Positions 56,748-64,000 of a DNA stretch of 64,000 bases are shown piece after piece. The stretch spans positions 1 through 64,000 of the forward strand of contig JAOAPH010000035.1 in NCBI GenBank assembly GCA_025462835.1, written 5' to 3'. The position numbers and the translations under genes are program-made. Below the pieces are notes generated by a model. It saw only the letters and a list, made by a program, of their open reading frames with translations, did not search any database and had not been told where the DNA came from. How positions within the stretch are numbered: position 1 is the stretch's first letter; every line of letters starts with the position of its first letter. This stretch comes from Candidatus Angelobacter sp. GTDB lineage: Bacteria; Acidobacteriota; Terriglobia; Terriglobales; Acidobacteriaceae.

Positions 56748-59700
56748 ATGAGTCTCATAAATCGCAACACGACACGCGTCCTGGTCGTCTGCTGCTTGAT
56801 CGCTATACTGGCTCAATGCGCATTCGCCCAGACGTCAACGACCGGTTCTATCACTGGCGTCGTCAGGGATCAGAACGGCGCTGCGGTACCCGGCGCGACG
56901 GTGACGGTGACCAGCCCGAACCTCATCCGGCCTCAGTCTGCGACGTCGGCGAACGACGGCAGCTACACGATCCTCAACCTGCCTCCCGGCAAGTACACAA
57001 TTACTTCCGATCCGGGCAAAGGCTTCGCGAAATACGAAGCAACCAATGTTTTCGTCACTCTCGGAAGTACGGCACAGGGCGACGTCAAGCTGCACTTAGC
57101 CGCATCACAGACAGAGGTAACGGTCAGTGCAAATGCTGCTCAGATTGATGTTGGGACCACGACAGCCGGCACGAGCGTCAGCTCGGACCAGTTCTCTTAC
57201 TTCCCAACAGCGCGCACGGTGCAGAACCTCTACAACATTGCACCTGCAGTTACGCGTTCGGGCTTACGCGATGCATCCGGCCGCGACCGCGATCCTTCCG
57301 TCGCCGGCTCGTCAGGACCTGAAAACAACTACATCTTGGACGGCGTGAACACGGCCGATCCTGCATTCGGCGGCAGCGGCGCTAACCTGCCCTTCGAATT
57401 CGTGCAGGAAGTCCAAGTCATGACCGGTGCCTACGGCGCCGAATACGGCAAGTCCACTGGCGGTATCTTCAACGTCATCACCAAGAGCGGCGGCAACGCT
57501 TATCACGGCGATGTTTTTTCATTTTTCTCCCCAGCAGCTGCTGTGCGCGCGGTTAAGAACTTTCCATTCACCGGTTCTGCCGCAAACGGATTCTCTGAAC
57601 AGGATCTGGGCGCGGACCTTGGCGGACCTATCAAGAAAGACAAGCTCTGGTTCTTCGTCGCCGGCAATCCTCAGTGGCGGACGAACCATTATCTGACTCA
57701 GACATTCCACGCCCCAGCCGAAAACAAAGTCACCATTCCGTTCTACGCGGGCAAGATAACCTGGGCCATCAATGACAAGAATACCTTCACGGGTTCCACC
57801 TTTGGAGATTTCACGAAAGTAGACGGATTCCTGGCTACCGGCGCCCTGACGAACGTTTCAGGATTCGGCTCCAGCCCGGACGCTTTCCAGGGAATCCAAC
57901 AAACGGGCGGGCAGAACTATTCATTCCGCCTCAACTCGGTGATCACTCCGCGGTTTATCGCTGAGATCTCCTCCGGGCTCCACTTCCAACGGGCCAACAT
58001 CATCCCCGTCTCTACCTCACTTGCCGCACCCTCCATCTCAGACAATTTCGCGGTGTTGAGCGCAGCTAACACGATTCTGGGCGTGACGCAGACTGGCATT
58101 ACGGACACCGGAAACTTGAATGCTGCGGATGGCAAAACCAAGACTGGGTTCGTTGATTATGTGGATGGACGCGGCGGTTCGCTGCAGCGCGCCTACCTGC
58201 GTGGTCCTGGATTCGGGCTATATCAGAATAGCGATCGCAACCGCTACGATTTCAGCGCTCACCTCCAGAATACCTTCAGCAAGCACAGCTTGAAGTATGG
58301 ATTTGAATGGGGCAAGAACATCTACAACAACATCAACACCTCCAGTGGCGGTCCCCTAACCTACGCAAATCCCAATGGTTATGGGCTGGCCACGCCGGAT
58401 AGCGCGCAAACCATCAATCAGCGTATTTCCAACAGCTTTAGCGTCTGCACGGTTCGAACAAGCACGATCGTTTGCCCAAGCGGTGTCGCCACAGCTATCC
58501 TTCAGTCGCTGCCCGTAACTAGCTTGCCGACAGGCATCACGTCGGTAGTGAAGGGCACGATCACCCAAGCCGAAGCATTCGGCAACCCGTTCATGGTCCG
58601 CACCAGCACGCGCGTTCGCGATTTTGAGCTCCACGCGAACACGTACACGCAGGTTTACTCCAACTACATTCAGGATGACTGGAAGGTTCTCAAGAACGTC
58701 CAGCTCAATCTCGGTTTGCGTTGGGACTTCCAACAGGGCTATGACACAGACGGAAAGCCCTACATCAAGTTGAACCAGTTCTGGCATGACATGCAGCCAC
58801 GGCTCGGTTTGATCTGGGATTTCACCGGCAATGGCAAGGGCAAGTTCAACGTCAGCTACGCGAGATTCATCGAAACGCCGATTCCGCTTGACGTAAACGT
58901 TCGTGCGGGTGGTGGCAACAGCCAGACCGACAAGAACATGAACGTCGATACCTTGAATGGTCCGGCCACAGCCAAAATTGTTTGCTGCGTCAACGGCCTC
59001 GGCGCTGCCAACCTCGGCGCGGAAGCTACTCCGATCGATCCAGGCCTACGGCCGCAGACCGTGGAAGAGTACACCGCGGGAGTGGAATTCTCCCCGGCAC
59101 AGAACATCGTCCTGGGAGTTCGCGGAGTCTATCGCAACTACGTGAACATCATTGAAGACGGCTCTTTCGATGATGGCAACACGTACTTCCTCTTCAACCC
59201 GGGCCGCCGTGGCAACGGCGAGACCACAGAAGACAAGGCTTGCGCCGATCCAACCATCGGTTGTTTCGGACCTGCCCGCCGTTACTATCGTGGTCTTGAG
59301 TTCACGGCAACGAAGCGGTTTTCGAACAACTATCAGTTCATCGCTTCCTACACGTTCTCGAGCCTCGTGGGTAACTACGAAGGACTGTTCCGCAACGATA
59401 ACGGCCAGTCAGATCCGAACATCACTTCGCTGTTCGATCTGGTCAGCCTCTTGGGCAACACCTACGGTCGCTTGCCCAACGATCGTCCGCACCAGTTCAA
59501 GTTCAACGGCTCTTACCAGACACCGTGGAAGCTCCTGGTCAGCGGAAACTTCTACGCTCAATCGGGCTCGCCGTTCAACCAGTTGATTCCGCATCCGGTT
59601 TACGGAAACAACGAAGGGTTCGCGGTTCAAAGAGGAACAGCAATCGTTCCTACCTTGACTGCAAGCCAAGCTGGATTCCCCAACCTTGTGGACAGCATCG

Positions 59701-59960
59701 GGGCTACCCGTACGCCGTTTACAACGAACGTCGATCTCGGGTTTGCATATCCGATCAAGATCGGCGAAAGCAAGGAATTCAAGTTGTCAGCGGACTGGTT
59801 CAACGTGTTCAACGTGCAGCGCGCCGTCACTCTTGATCAAACGTTCTCGCTCAATAGTGGCGTCACGGGTGTTCCTCCGGTCAACAACCCCTACTACGGA
59901 TCGGCGCTTCTGGTTCAGTCGCCGTCGCAGTGGCGGTTTGGTGTGAAGTTCAGCTTCTAG
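56748..59960 (+). CDS. Oar-like TonB-dependent outer-membrane receptor
   Basis: A 1070-residue receptor with a near-perfect ribosome-binding site (AGGAGG about 8 bases before the ATG). The signal peptide ends in ILAQCAFAQ. The carboxypeptidase-regulatory-like domain (ITGVVRDQNGAAVPGATVTV) is followed by a plug with the ILDGVNTADP and EYGKSTGGIFNVITKSGG segments and a barrel ending in GVKFSF. It is the fourth receptor of this family in the window but more distant from the 37449 and 41098 pair. It has a strong terminator just after the stop and lies upstream of an Arg-rich pseudo-receiver gene. Confidence 0.9.
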   Translation: MSLINRNTTRVLVVCCLIAILAQCAFAQTSTTGSITGVVRDQNGAAVPGATVTVTSPNLIRPQSATSANDGSYTILNLPPGKYTITSDPGKGFAKYEATNVFVTLGSTAQGDVKLHLAASQTEVTVSANAAQIDVGTTTAGTSVSSDQFSYFPTARTVQNLYNIAPAVTRSGLRDASGRDRDPSVAGSSGPENNYILDGVNTADPAFGGSGANLPFEFVQEVQVMTGAYGAEYGKSTGGIFNVITKSGGNAYHGDVFSFFSPAAAVRAVKNFPFTGSAANGFSEQDLGADLGGPIKKDKLWFFVAGNPQWRTNHYLTQTFHAPAENKVTIPFYAGKITWAINDKNTFTGSTFGDFTKVDGFLATGALTNVSGFGSSPDAFQGIQQTGGQNYSFRLNSVITPRFIAEISSGLHFQRANIIPVSTSLAAPSISDNFAVLSAANTILGVTQTGITDTGNLNAADGKTKTGFVDYVDGRGGSLQRAYLRGPGFGLYQNSDRNRYDFSAHLQNTFSKHSLKYGFEWGKNIYNNINTSSGGPLTYANPNGYGLATPDSAQTINQRISNSFSVCTVRTSTIVCPSGVATAILQSLPVTSLPTGITSVVKGTITQAEAFGNPFMVRTSTRVRDFELHANTYTQVYSNYIQDDWKVLKNVQLNLGLRWDFQQGYDTDGKPYIKLNQFWHDMQPRLGLIWDFTGNGKGKFNVSYARFIETPIPLDVNVRAGGGNSQTDKNMNVDTLNGPATAKIVCCVNGLGAANLGAEATPIDPGLRPQTVEEYTAGVEFSPAQNIVLGVRGVYRNYVNIIEDGSFDDGNTYFLFNPGRRGNGETTEDKACADPTIGCFGPARRYYRGLEFTATKRFSNNYQFIASYTFSSLVGNYEGLFRNDNGQSDPNITSLFDLVSLLGNTYGRLPNDRPHQFKFNGSYQTPWKLLVSGNFYAQSGSPFNQLIPHPVYGNNEGFAVQRGTAIVPTLTASQAGFPNLVDSIGATRTPFTTNVDLGFAYPIKIGESKEFKLSADWFNVFNVQRAVTLDQTFSLNSGVTGVPPVNNPYYGSALLVQSPSQWRFGVKFSF

Positions 59961-59987
59961 CTGAATCTTGCTACTCTGTTAGCCTTG

Positions 59988-60026
59988 GGGGAAAGGCGGT
60001 TTTCGCGCCTTTCCCCAATTTTTTTT
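59988..60026 (+). terminator. Rho-independent terminator
   Basis: GGGGAAAGGCG/CGCCTTTCCCC, an 11-bp stem with a 7-base loop and an AATTTTTTTT tail, 28 bp after the receptor stop. Confidence 0.95.
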
Positions 60027-60435
60027 AGAGTGATCTGTCTTCTAATACCGTCCTGGTTGATTCTCCGCAACCTGAGTTCCCGCTGCAGCATCAATATGGC
60101 TGTTCAAGACAGGTGGACTGGTCTCAAGGATTTTCTTTGTTGCATGTTTCACAGCCTGGATATACCATTCAATTTGTCTTCGACTAGCCGCACACTCGAG
60201 TGCTGGCATCGTCCGCGCGCCCCCAGGTTCCGGCGCTAGACGGACGAGAAACTTAGTTCAACTTTCGACTCAGCCGTTGCGATTGCTTCAGAGCACTGCT
60301 GAGACGGGTACTCTTAAACAGAACGAAACGCGTAGCGACAATTAACTGAGTACTGCATTTCGCAAGCGTATGGCTCTGGCCACGCCTGTCGGCTCTCCAA
60401 GACAAAAACACACTGCGCAGTAACAGCAAGGAAAA
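60027..60435. other. Non-coding gap before pseudo-receiver gene
   Basis: No supportable gene in these 409 bp. Short frames here lack ribosome-binding sites and conserved features. Confidence 0.5.
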
Positions 60436-61173
60436 ATGGAAAAAGGACCGAACCAACCACAATCACCCGGCGGGGGTCAACGCCGTCGTCGTCGCCGCCG
60501 TGGAGCATCGGGCAAGAAACAGCACGCCGGGCAGCCTAAGCAGTCAAATCAGCCCAGCAACAACTCTCAAACCGCGCGGCCCCAAGGTGGTCGACGCAGC
60601 AATCGCGGACGTCGCGGTGGACCCGCCTTTGTTGGGCCAATGGACCACAGTTATCGCAATGGCCAAACCCAGAATGGGAATGTAAGCGATGCTGGAAACC
60701 GCGGTGGCGGATATCATGTATCGCGCTTTCCCCAGCCTGACATGACCCCGGTTACTGCGCGCGCAGACGCGCCTCCGCGCATCTTCTGCTTCGTTGATGA
60801 TCTGTTCTTTCTCGCTAAGATTCAGGAGACGGCGCGGAAGATCAACGTCAAAGTAGAGTTCGTGAAGGCAGTGGAGCCCATCCTCGACCGTGTCCAGGAT
60901 GAGATCCCTGAAAACGACCGTCCGTCGCTCGTCGTTTTTGACCTGAACAATCTCGGGATCAAGCCATTAACGCTCATTCCCAAGCTTCGTGCGAAGTTGA
61001 AAAAAACGGCATCGATAATCGGGTTCGTCTCGCACCTCCAAGGTGACCTGAAGATGAAAGCGCAGGAGGCTGGATGCGACATGGTAATGCCGCGTTCCGC
61101 ATTTTCACAGAACCTGGCGCAGTTGCTGCGCCGACACGGCGCGCCGGAAGACCTGCACGAAGTCACAGAATAG
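60436..61173 (+). CDS. Arg/Gly-rich protein with CheY-like pseudo-receiver domain
   Basis: A 245-residue protein with two unlike halves. Residues 1-95 are disordered and basic: a run of seven Arg (16-22), then GGRRSNRGRRGG and Gln/Asn/Gly-rich spacers, a composition typical of RG-rich RNA- or DNA-binding tails. Residues 113-235 fold like a response-regulator receiver: RIFCFVDDLFF, then a possible phospho-acceptor Asp in LVVFDLNN, and GFVSHL. The conserved Lys is replaced by Arg (VMPRSAF), so normal phosphorylation switching is doubtful. The function is unknown; nucleic-acid binding by the tail is an inference. AAGGAAA precedes the ATG. It lies after a terminated TonB receptor gene and convergent with the HIT gene. 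Confidence 0.7.
   Translation: MEKGPNQPQSPGGGQRRRRRRRGASGKKQHAGQPKQSNQPSNNSQTARPQGGRRSNRGRRGGPAFVGPMDHSYRNGQTQNGNVSDAGNRGGGYHVSRFPQPDMTPVTARADAPPRIFCFVDDLFFLAKIQETARKINVKVEFVKAVEPILDRVQDEIPENDRPSLVVFDLNNLGIKPLTLIPKLRAKLKKTASIIGFVSHLQGDLKMKAQEAGCDMVMPRSAFSQNLAQLLRRHGAPEDLHEVTE
60481..60501 (+). repeat. CGT/CGC triplet run encoding poly-Arg
   Basis: Seven consecutive CGT or CGC codons encode the Arg run of the pseudo-receiver protein; the run could expand or contract by slippage without a frameshift. Confidence 0.6.
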
Positions 61174-61191
61174 TGTTTCTGTAGAACTGTT

Positions 61192-61530
61192 TTATCCCGG
61201 CGGCCACTTCAGATCGCGTCCGCCGAGCAAGTGTAAATGCAAGTGGAAGACTGACTGCCCTGAGCGAGGGCCGACGTTGTACACGGTCCTGTATCCATCT
61301 TCTATATTTCGCTCGCGGCCTAGCTTTGCCGCAACCAATTGGCAATATCCCAGGATCTCGGCATCTTCTGGGCGGGCTTCCTTCAATCCTTTGATGTGTT
61401 GCTTGGGGATGATAAGCAAATGCGTCGGGGCTTGCGGAGTGATGTCCTCAAATGCAATCACCTTCTCGTCTTCATAAACCTTTTTGGCGGGAATCTTTCC
61501 GGCGATGATGTTGCAAAAAAGGCAATCCAC
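61192..61530 (-). CDS. HIT-family nucleotide hydrolase
   Basis: 112 residues from the GTG at 61530, which follows GAGGGA by 7 bases; a longer frame would add an unrelated N-terminus. The N-terminal DCLFCNIIAGKIPAK contains the CxxC seen in many HIT proteins, and the histidine triad FHLHLHLLGG lies near residue 100. This is the HinT-like branch, which hydrolyses purine nucleoside phosphoramidates. The gene starts 13 bp after the rlpA stop, so the two are probably one transcript. It is a full-length family member. Confidence 0.92.
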   Translation of the reverse strand: MDCLFCNIIAGKIPAKKVYEDEKVIAFEDITPQAPTHLLIIPKQHIKGLKEARPEDAEILGYCQLVAAKLGRERNIEDGYRTVYNVGPRSGQSVFHLHLHLLGGRDLKWPPG

Positions 61531-61543
61531 GTTCGTTCCCTCT

Positions 61544-62284
61544 TCAATCCAGACGTACCAGAAACACACCGCCTTCAGTGGCTTTAGTGTCGTGCGCGAC
61601 TTCAAGCGCGCGCTTGCGGTCATCCTGCGGGGGACGGATTCGAACCCATTCGCCGGTCGGCCCTGTAAATTGGATGACCTTCGAAGCCGTATATTTGCGC
61701 GTCAATTTATCCTTTAGTTTCGCAGCTTCATCGTGATCGGTGAACGCGCCGATCTGGACTGCCCACCTGCCGCCTTGATCCAGCGGCGCCGGCGATTGCA
61801 GAACCTCCATCTTCACCGGCGCTAGACCCATGCGATAGACATCGATCTCCTTGGCCGCTTGCATGGACAGATCGAGAATGCGATCACCGATAAACGGGCC
61901 GCGATCATTGATCCGGAGAACGATCGACTTTCCTGTCTTCAAGTTCGTGACCCGCACGATCGAGTTCAACGGCAAAGTCTTGTGCGCGGCGGTTGGCTGG
62001 TTCATGTCAAAGACTTCACCGTTTGCCGCCTTGCGATTGTGGTATGCCGAACCGTACCAACTCGCGATTCCAGTCTCAACGTAAATGGGTTTGGCGTTCT
62101 TCGGGACTGTGATCTTGCCGTCAGCTGTCGATGTGTCGGAGTCAGCCGTCTGGCTGCTGCCGTCGATCACAGGTGGCGCAGGAACGCGCGCTTGCTGAGG
62201 TTTCTTTCCGCCGCATCCCACAACCGCGGCGCACAGCATAAGCAATAGCGCGAGGTGTGAAAAATTCGAATTCATCTTGAACAT
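61544..62284 (-). CDS. rlpA: Septal ring lytic transglycosylase/RlpA-like lipoprotein
   Basis: 246 residues from an ATG near 62284; the exact start among nearby Met codons is uncertain. A lipobox VVGCGG is present after a hydrophobic signal. The double-psi beta-barrel carries GIASWYGSAYHNRKAANGE and VRINDRGPF motifs, as in RlpA. The C-terminal SPOR domain is visible as GRWAVQIGAFTDHDEA. RlpA cleaves denuded glycan strands of peptidoglycan and localises to division sites through SPOR. It precedes a HIT gene by 13 bp. Confidence 0.9.
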   Translation of the reverse strand: MFKMNSNFSHLALLLMLCAAVVGCGGKKPQQARVPAPPVIDGSSQTADSDTSTADGKITVPKNAKPIYVETGIASWYGSAYHNRKAANGEVFDMNQPTAAHKTLPLNSIVRVTNLKTGKSIVLRINDRGPFIGDRILDLSMQAAKEIDVYRMGLAPVKMEVLQSPAPLDQGGRWAVQIGAFTDHDEAAKLKDKLTRKYTASKVIQFTGPTGEWVRIRPPQDDRKRALEVAHDTKATEGGVFLVRLD

Positions 62285-62377
62285 ACAACTTTGATTATGG
62301 AATGTGGCTGCGGGTGGGTCAATGGATGAGGAATTTGCGCGCACCTAAGTTGGCAATACCGCCGCGGGCTTTGGTTC

Positions 62378-64000
62378 CTAATTTCCCAACCGGGCCGAGC
62401 GCCCGCCTAGTCCAGCCAATTTGCCATCAAGATAGTCGTCGATCCAATCTTGAAGCTGTTCACGTCCGTCATCAAGCCGGGCGAAGCACAAGCCGAAGAC
62501 TTTATTTTCTCTTCTCACCCAAGAAACCACGCCGTCAATGGTGACTTCCTTCCCGCCTGGAGGAGCAACCGTAACCTTGATCTCCTTACCCGACGAAACT
62601 TCCAAGTCACAATTCAGTGACATGCCGCCCGCGCTTAATTCCTGCGTGAGCGCGGGGACTTTCTTCCCGGCAATTTCCACCTCGGCCCGAGTGACGATCG
62701 GGATTCGCACATGGCGTCTAAGCTCTTTTTTCAGCAGCAGGAAGGTAGTGCGAATTCCCCGGACGACGCTGGGTCTATCGAGCGGTAGTCCAAAAGCGCC
62801 ACTCAACATCAGGGGAAAGTTACCGATCTGCTCAGGTTTTTCATAAACTCCGTATAGGACGAGTTCGCTCCGAAGCTTTCCGTCCATGAGAACCGACAAG
62901 TGATTTTTACCCTTGTGGATGGGGACAACCGCACCGGTAAATGACTCACTGCGCAATCGGCTGATCTCGTCGTGGGACACATTCTTGGTGAGAATCCCGA
63001 ATTGCTTAAAACATGAGCGTAGAATTGCGGCGCTGTTTTCCTCCACGTCGTACAGCGCGACGGTGGGCAAATCGGGCATGGCATCTGTCTGATTTCCGGC
63101 GGAGCGAACGCGATTGCGGCCTGTCATTTTTGCCGCATATAAGGCTTCGTCAGCCGCTCGATACAGTTGCTGCAACCCGATACCGTCCTGGGGAAATTCG
63201 GCGATGCCCGCACTGAACGTAGTATGGAAGCCCTGTCCGGACGGAGCTTTGAAGGCTTCCATCCTCCAACTCTCCAGCAGCCTTTCCAATCGCTGTGTTC
63301 CGGCTTCGCGCGCTACACCGTACATGCCAACCACAAATTCTTCGCCGCCCCATCGCGCTATAACGTCTTCTGAGCGTAGCGAGCGGGAAAGCATTTTTCC
63401 GAAACGCTGCAGCACCATATCTCCGGCGGCATGGCCGAATTCATCATTGACGAGCTTGAAGTTGTCGAGATCCAGGATGCAAAAGGTGAACGGCTGTCGC
63501 TGTCGCTCGGCGATCTTCAAGAATTGACTCAACGTCTTGTTGCTCTGCCGGCGCGTGGTCAGGCCAGTGAGCATGTCCGATTCAAAAGTGCTTTTGTTGA
63601 AGTAGTTCCGCTCCAGCCGGTTCCAAACTCTTTCCGACAATTCGGCTGCTGTGAACTCACTCGGAACGAAGTCATCAGCGCCGGCCGCGAAAATGCTGTG
63701 AATCGTGTCCACGTCTGTCTTGGAGCTGACAAGGATCACCGGCAACCAATTCCATCGGTTGTCCACGCGGATGACGCGGCAAAGATCAAGTCCCGAGAAT
63801 TGCGGCATGTCGACATCGAGGACCAGGAGATTGGGCGACTGATCTTCCAGCGTCTCCCAGAATCGCATGGGATCCTGCAAAGTGGAAACGCGAACGCGAT
63901 CTGATTGGATAGCTTCTTTCGCGGCTTTAAGCACCTTCGGAATGTGCGACATCACCAGTACTCGGGCCAGCAGCGCGGATTCCTGACTGAAAATGCGGTC
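62378..64000 (-). CDS. Multidomain diguanylate cyclase with receiver and PilZ domains (5' partial)
   Basis: The frame is open through the right edge (540 residues visible), so the true start is beyond 64000. A GTG at 63955 lies inside a receiver domain (upstream residues LLARVLVMSH continue it) and is not the start. Visible order: receiver with phospho-acceptor Asp in LLVLDVDMPQFSG; GGDEF domain with intact GGEEF and an RxxD inhibitory site five residues before it; a second receiver-like region beginning VALYDVEENSA; and a PilZ domain (RRHVRIP, then ELSAGGM). It should make cyclic di-GMP, sense it through PilZ and be feedback-inhibited. The second receiver lacks a clear Asp. Confidence 0.85.
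   Translation of the reverse strand, partial: DRIFSQESALLARVLVMSHIPKVLKAAKEAIQSDRVRVSTLQDPMRFWETLEDQSPNLLVLDVDMPQFSGLDLCRVIRVDNRWNWLPVILVSSKTDVDTIHSIFAAGADDFVPSEFTAAELSERVWNRLERNYFNKSTFESDMLTGLTTRRQSNKTLSQFLKIAERQRQPFTFCILDLDNFKLVNDEFGHAAGDMVLQRFGKMLSRSLRSEDVIARWGGEEFVVGMYGVAREAGTQRLERLLESWRMEAFKAPSGQGFHTTFSAGIAEFPQDGIGLQQLYRAADEALYAAKMTGRNRVRSAGNQTDAMPDLPTVALYDVEENSAAILRSCFKQFGILTKNVSHDEISRLRSESFTGAVVPIHKGKNHLSVLMDGKLRSELVLYGVYEKPEQIGNFPLMLSGAFGLPLDRPSVVRGIRTTFLLLKKELRRHVRIPIVTRAEVEIAGKKVPALTQELSAGGMSLNCDLEVSSGKEIKVTVAPPGGKEVTIDGVVSWVRRENKVFGLCFARLDDGREQLQDWIDDYLDGKLAGLGGRSARLGN

Noticed and set aside
60027-60435. Possible small genes in the gap after the receptor gene
   Set aside because: No start signal, no conserved motif and poor codon use.

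Overview
This 64 kb window looks like chromosomal DNA of an Acidobacteriota member, probably class Terriglobia (Koribacter/Sulfotelmatobacter-like). That is an inference from gene content. There are four Ser/Thr kinases with extracytoplasmic PD40 or TPR parts, four very long Oar-like TonB-dependent receptors with N-terminal carboxypeptidase-regulatory domains and a C-terminal Phe, a giant SBBP/DUF11 surface protein, and small Cys-rich proteins of a type I associate with this phylum. No phage, IS element, CRISPR array or rRNA operon was seen.

Layout. Positions 1-3540 hold a membrane-anchored LuxR regulator (cut by the window edge) with a DUF4199 protein, a VOC protein, a DUF1697 protein and a small membrane protein. 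They are interrupted by an orphan 3' tRNA-Pro-like fragment that resembles an old integration scar. Positions 3563-13243 hold three receptor-type Ser/Thr kinases around a zinc alcohol dehydrogenase. Positions 13399-16324 hold a secreted M14-like deacylase, a small secreted HExxH protein and an NAD-dependent sugar epimerase with a zinc-ribbon insertion. Positions 16368-20540 encode the first TonB-dependent receptor. Positions 20758-24805 are a two-gene kinase/TPR operon. Positions 25182-35528 are one 3448-residue surface protein. A class III cyclase with FHA domains follows at 35889-37193. Two TonB-dependent receptors lie in tandem at 37449-44472, then an SRPBCC protein and a SirB1/transglutaminase-like protein.

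Positions 46263-49787 are a compact trpC-trpF-trpB-trpA operon (minus strand) for the last steps of tryptophan synthesis. After it come tRNA-Leu(CAG), a tiny histidine-kinase DHp-like protein, a glycosyltransferase/nucleotidyltransferase pair with overlapping stop and start, and stress genes (OsmC, MsrA) with a BrkB membrane protein and a lipoprotein phosphoesterase. The end of the window carries a fourth TonB-dependent receptor, an Arg/Gly-rich pseudo-receiver protein, a HIT hydrolase, RlpA, and a diguanylate cyclase with receiver and PilZ domains that runs off the right edge.

The most unusual structures are these: eight copies of a Gly-Tyr/Gly-Gly repeat placed at three separate sites inside the SBBP and DUF11 arrays of the giant protein; the neighbourhood of kinase, giant surface protein and FHA-cyclase, which could be a signalling module (inference); the RG-rich pseudo-receiver; the orphan DHp microprotein; and the tRNA scar. 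I did not find a complete, clearly undescribed defence or mobile system.
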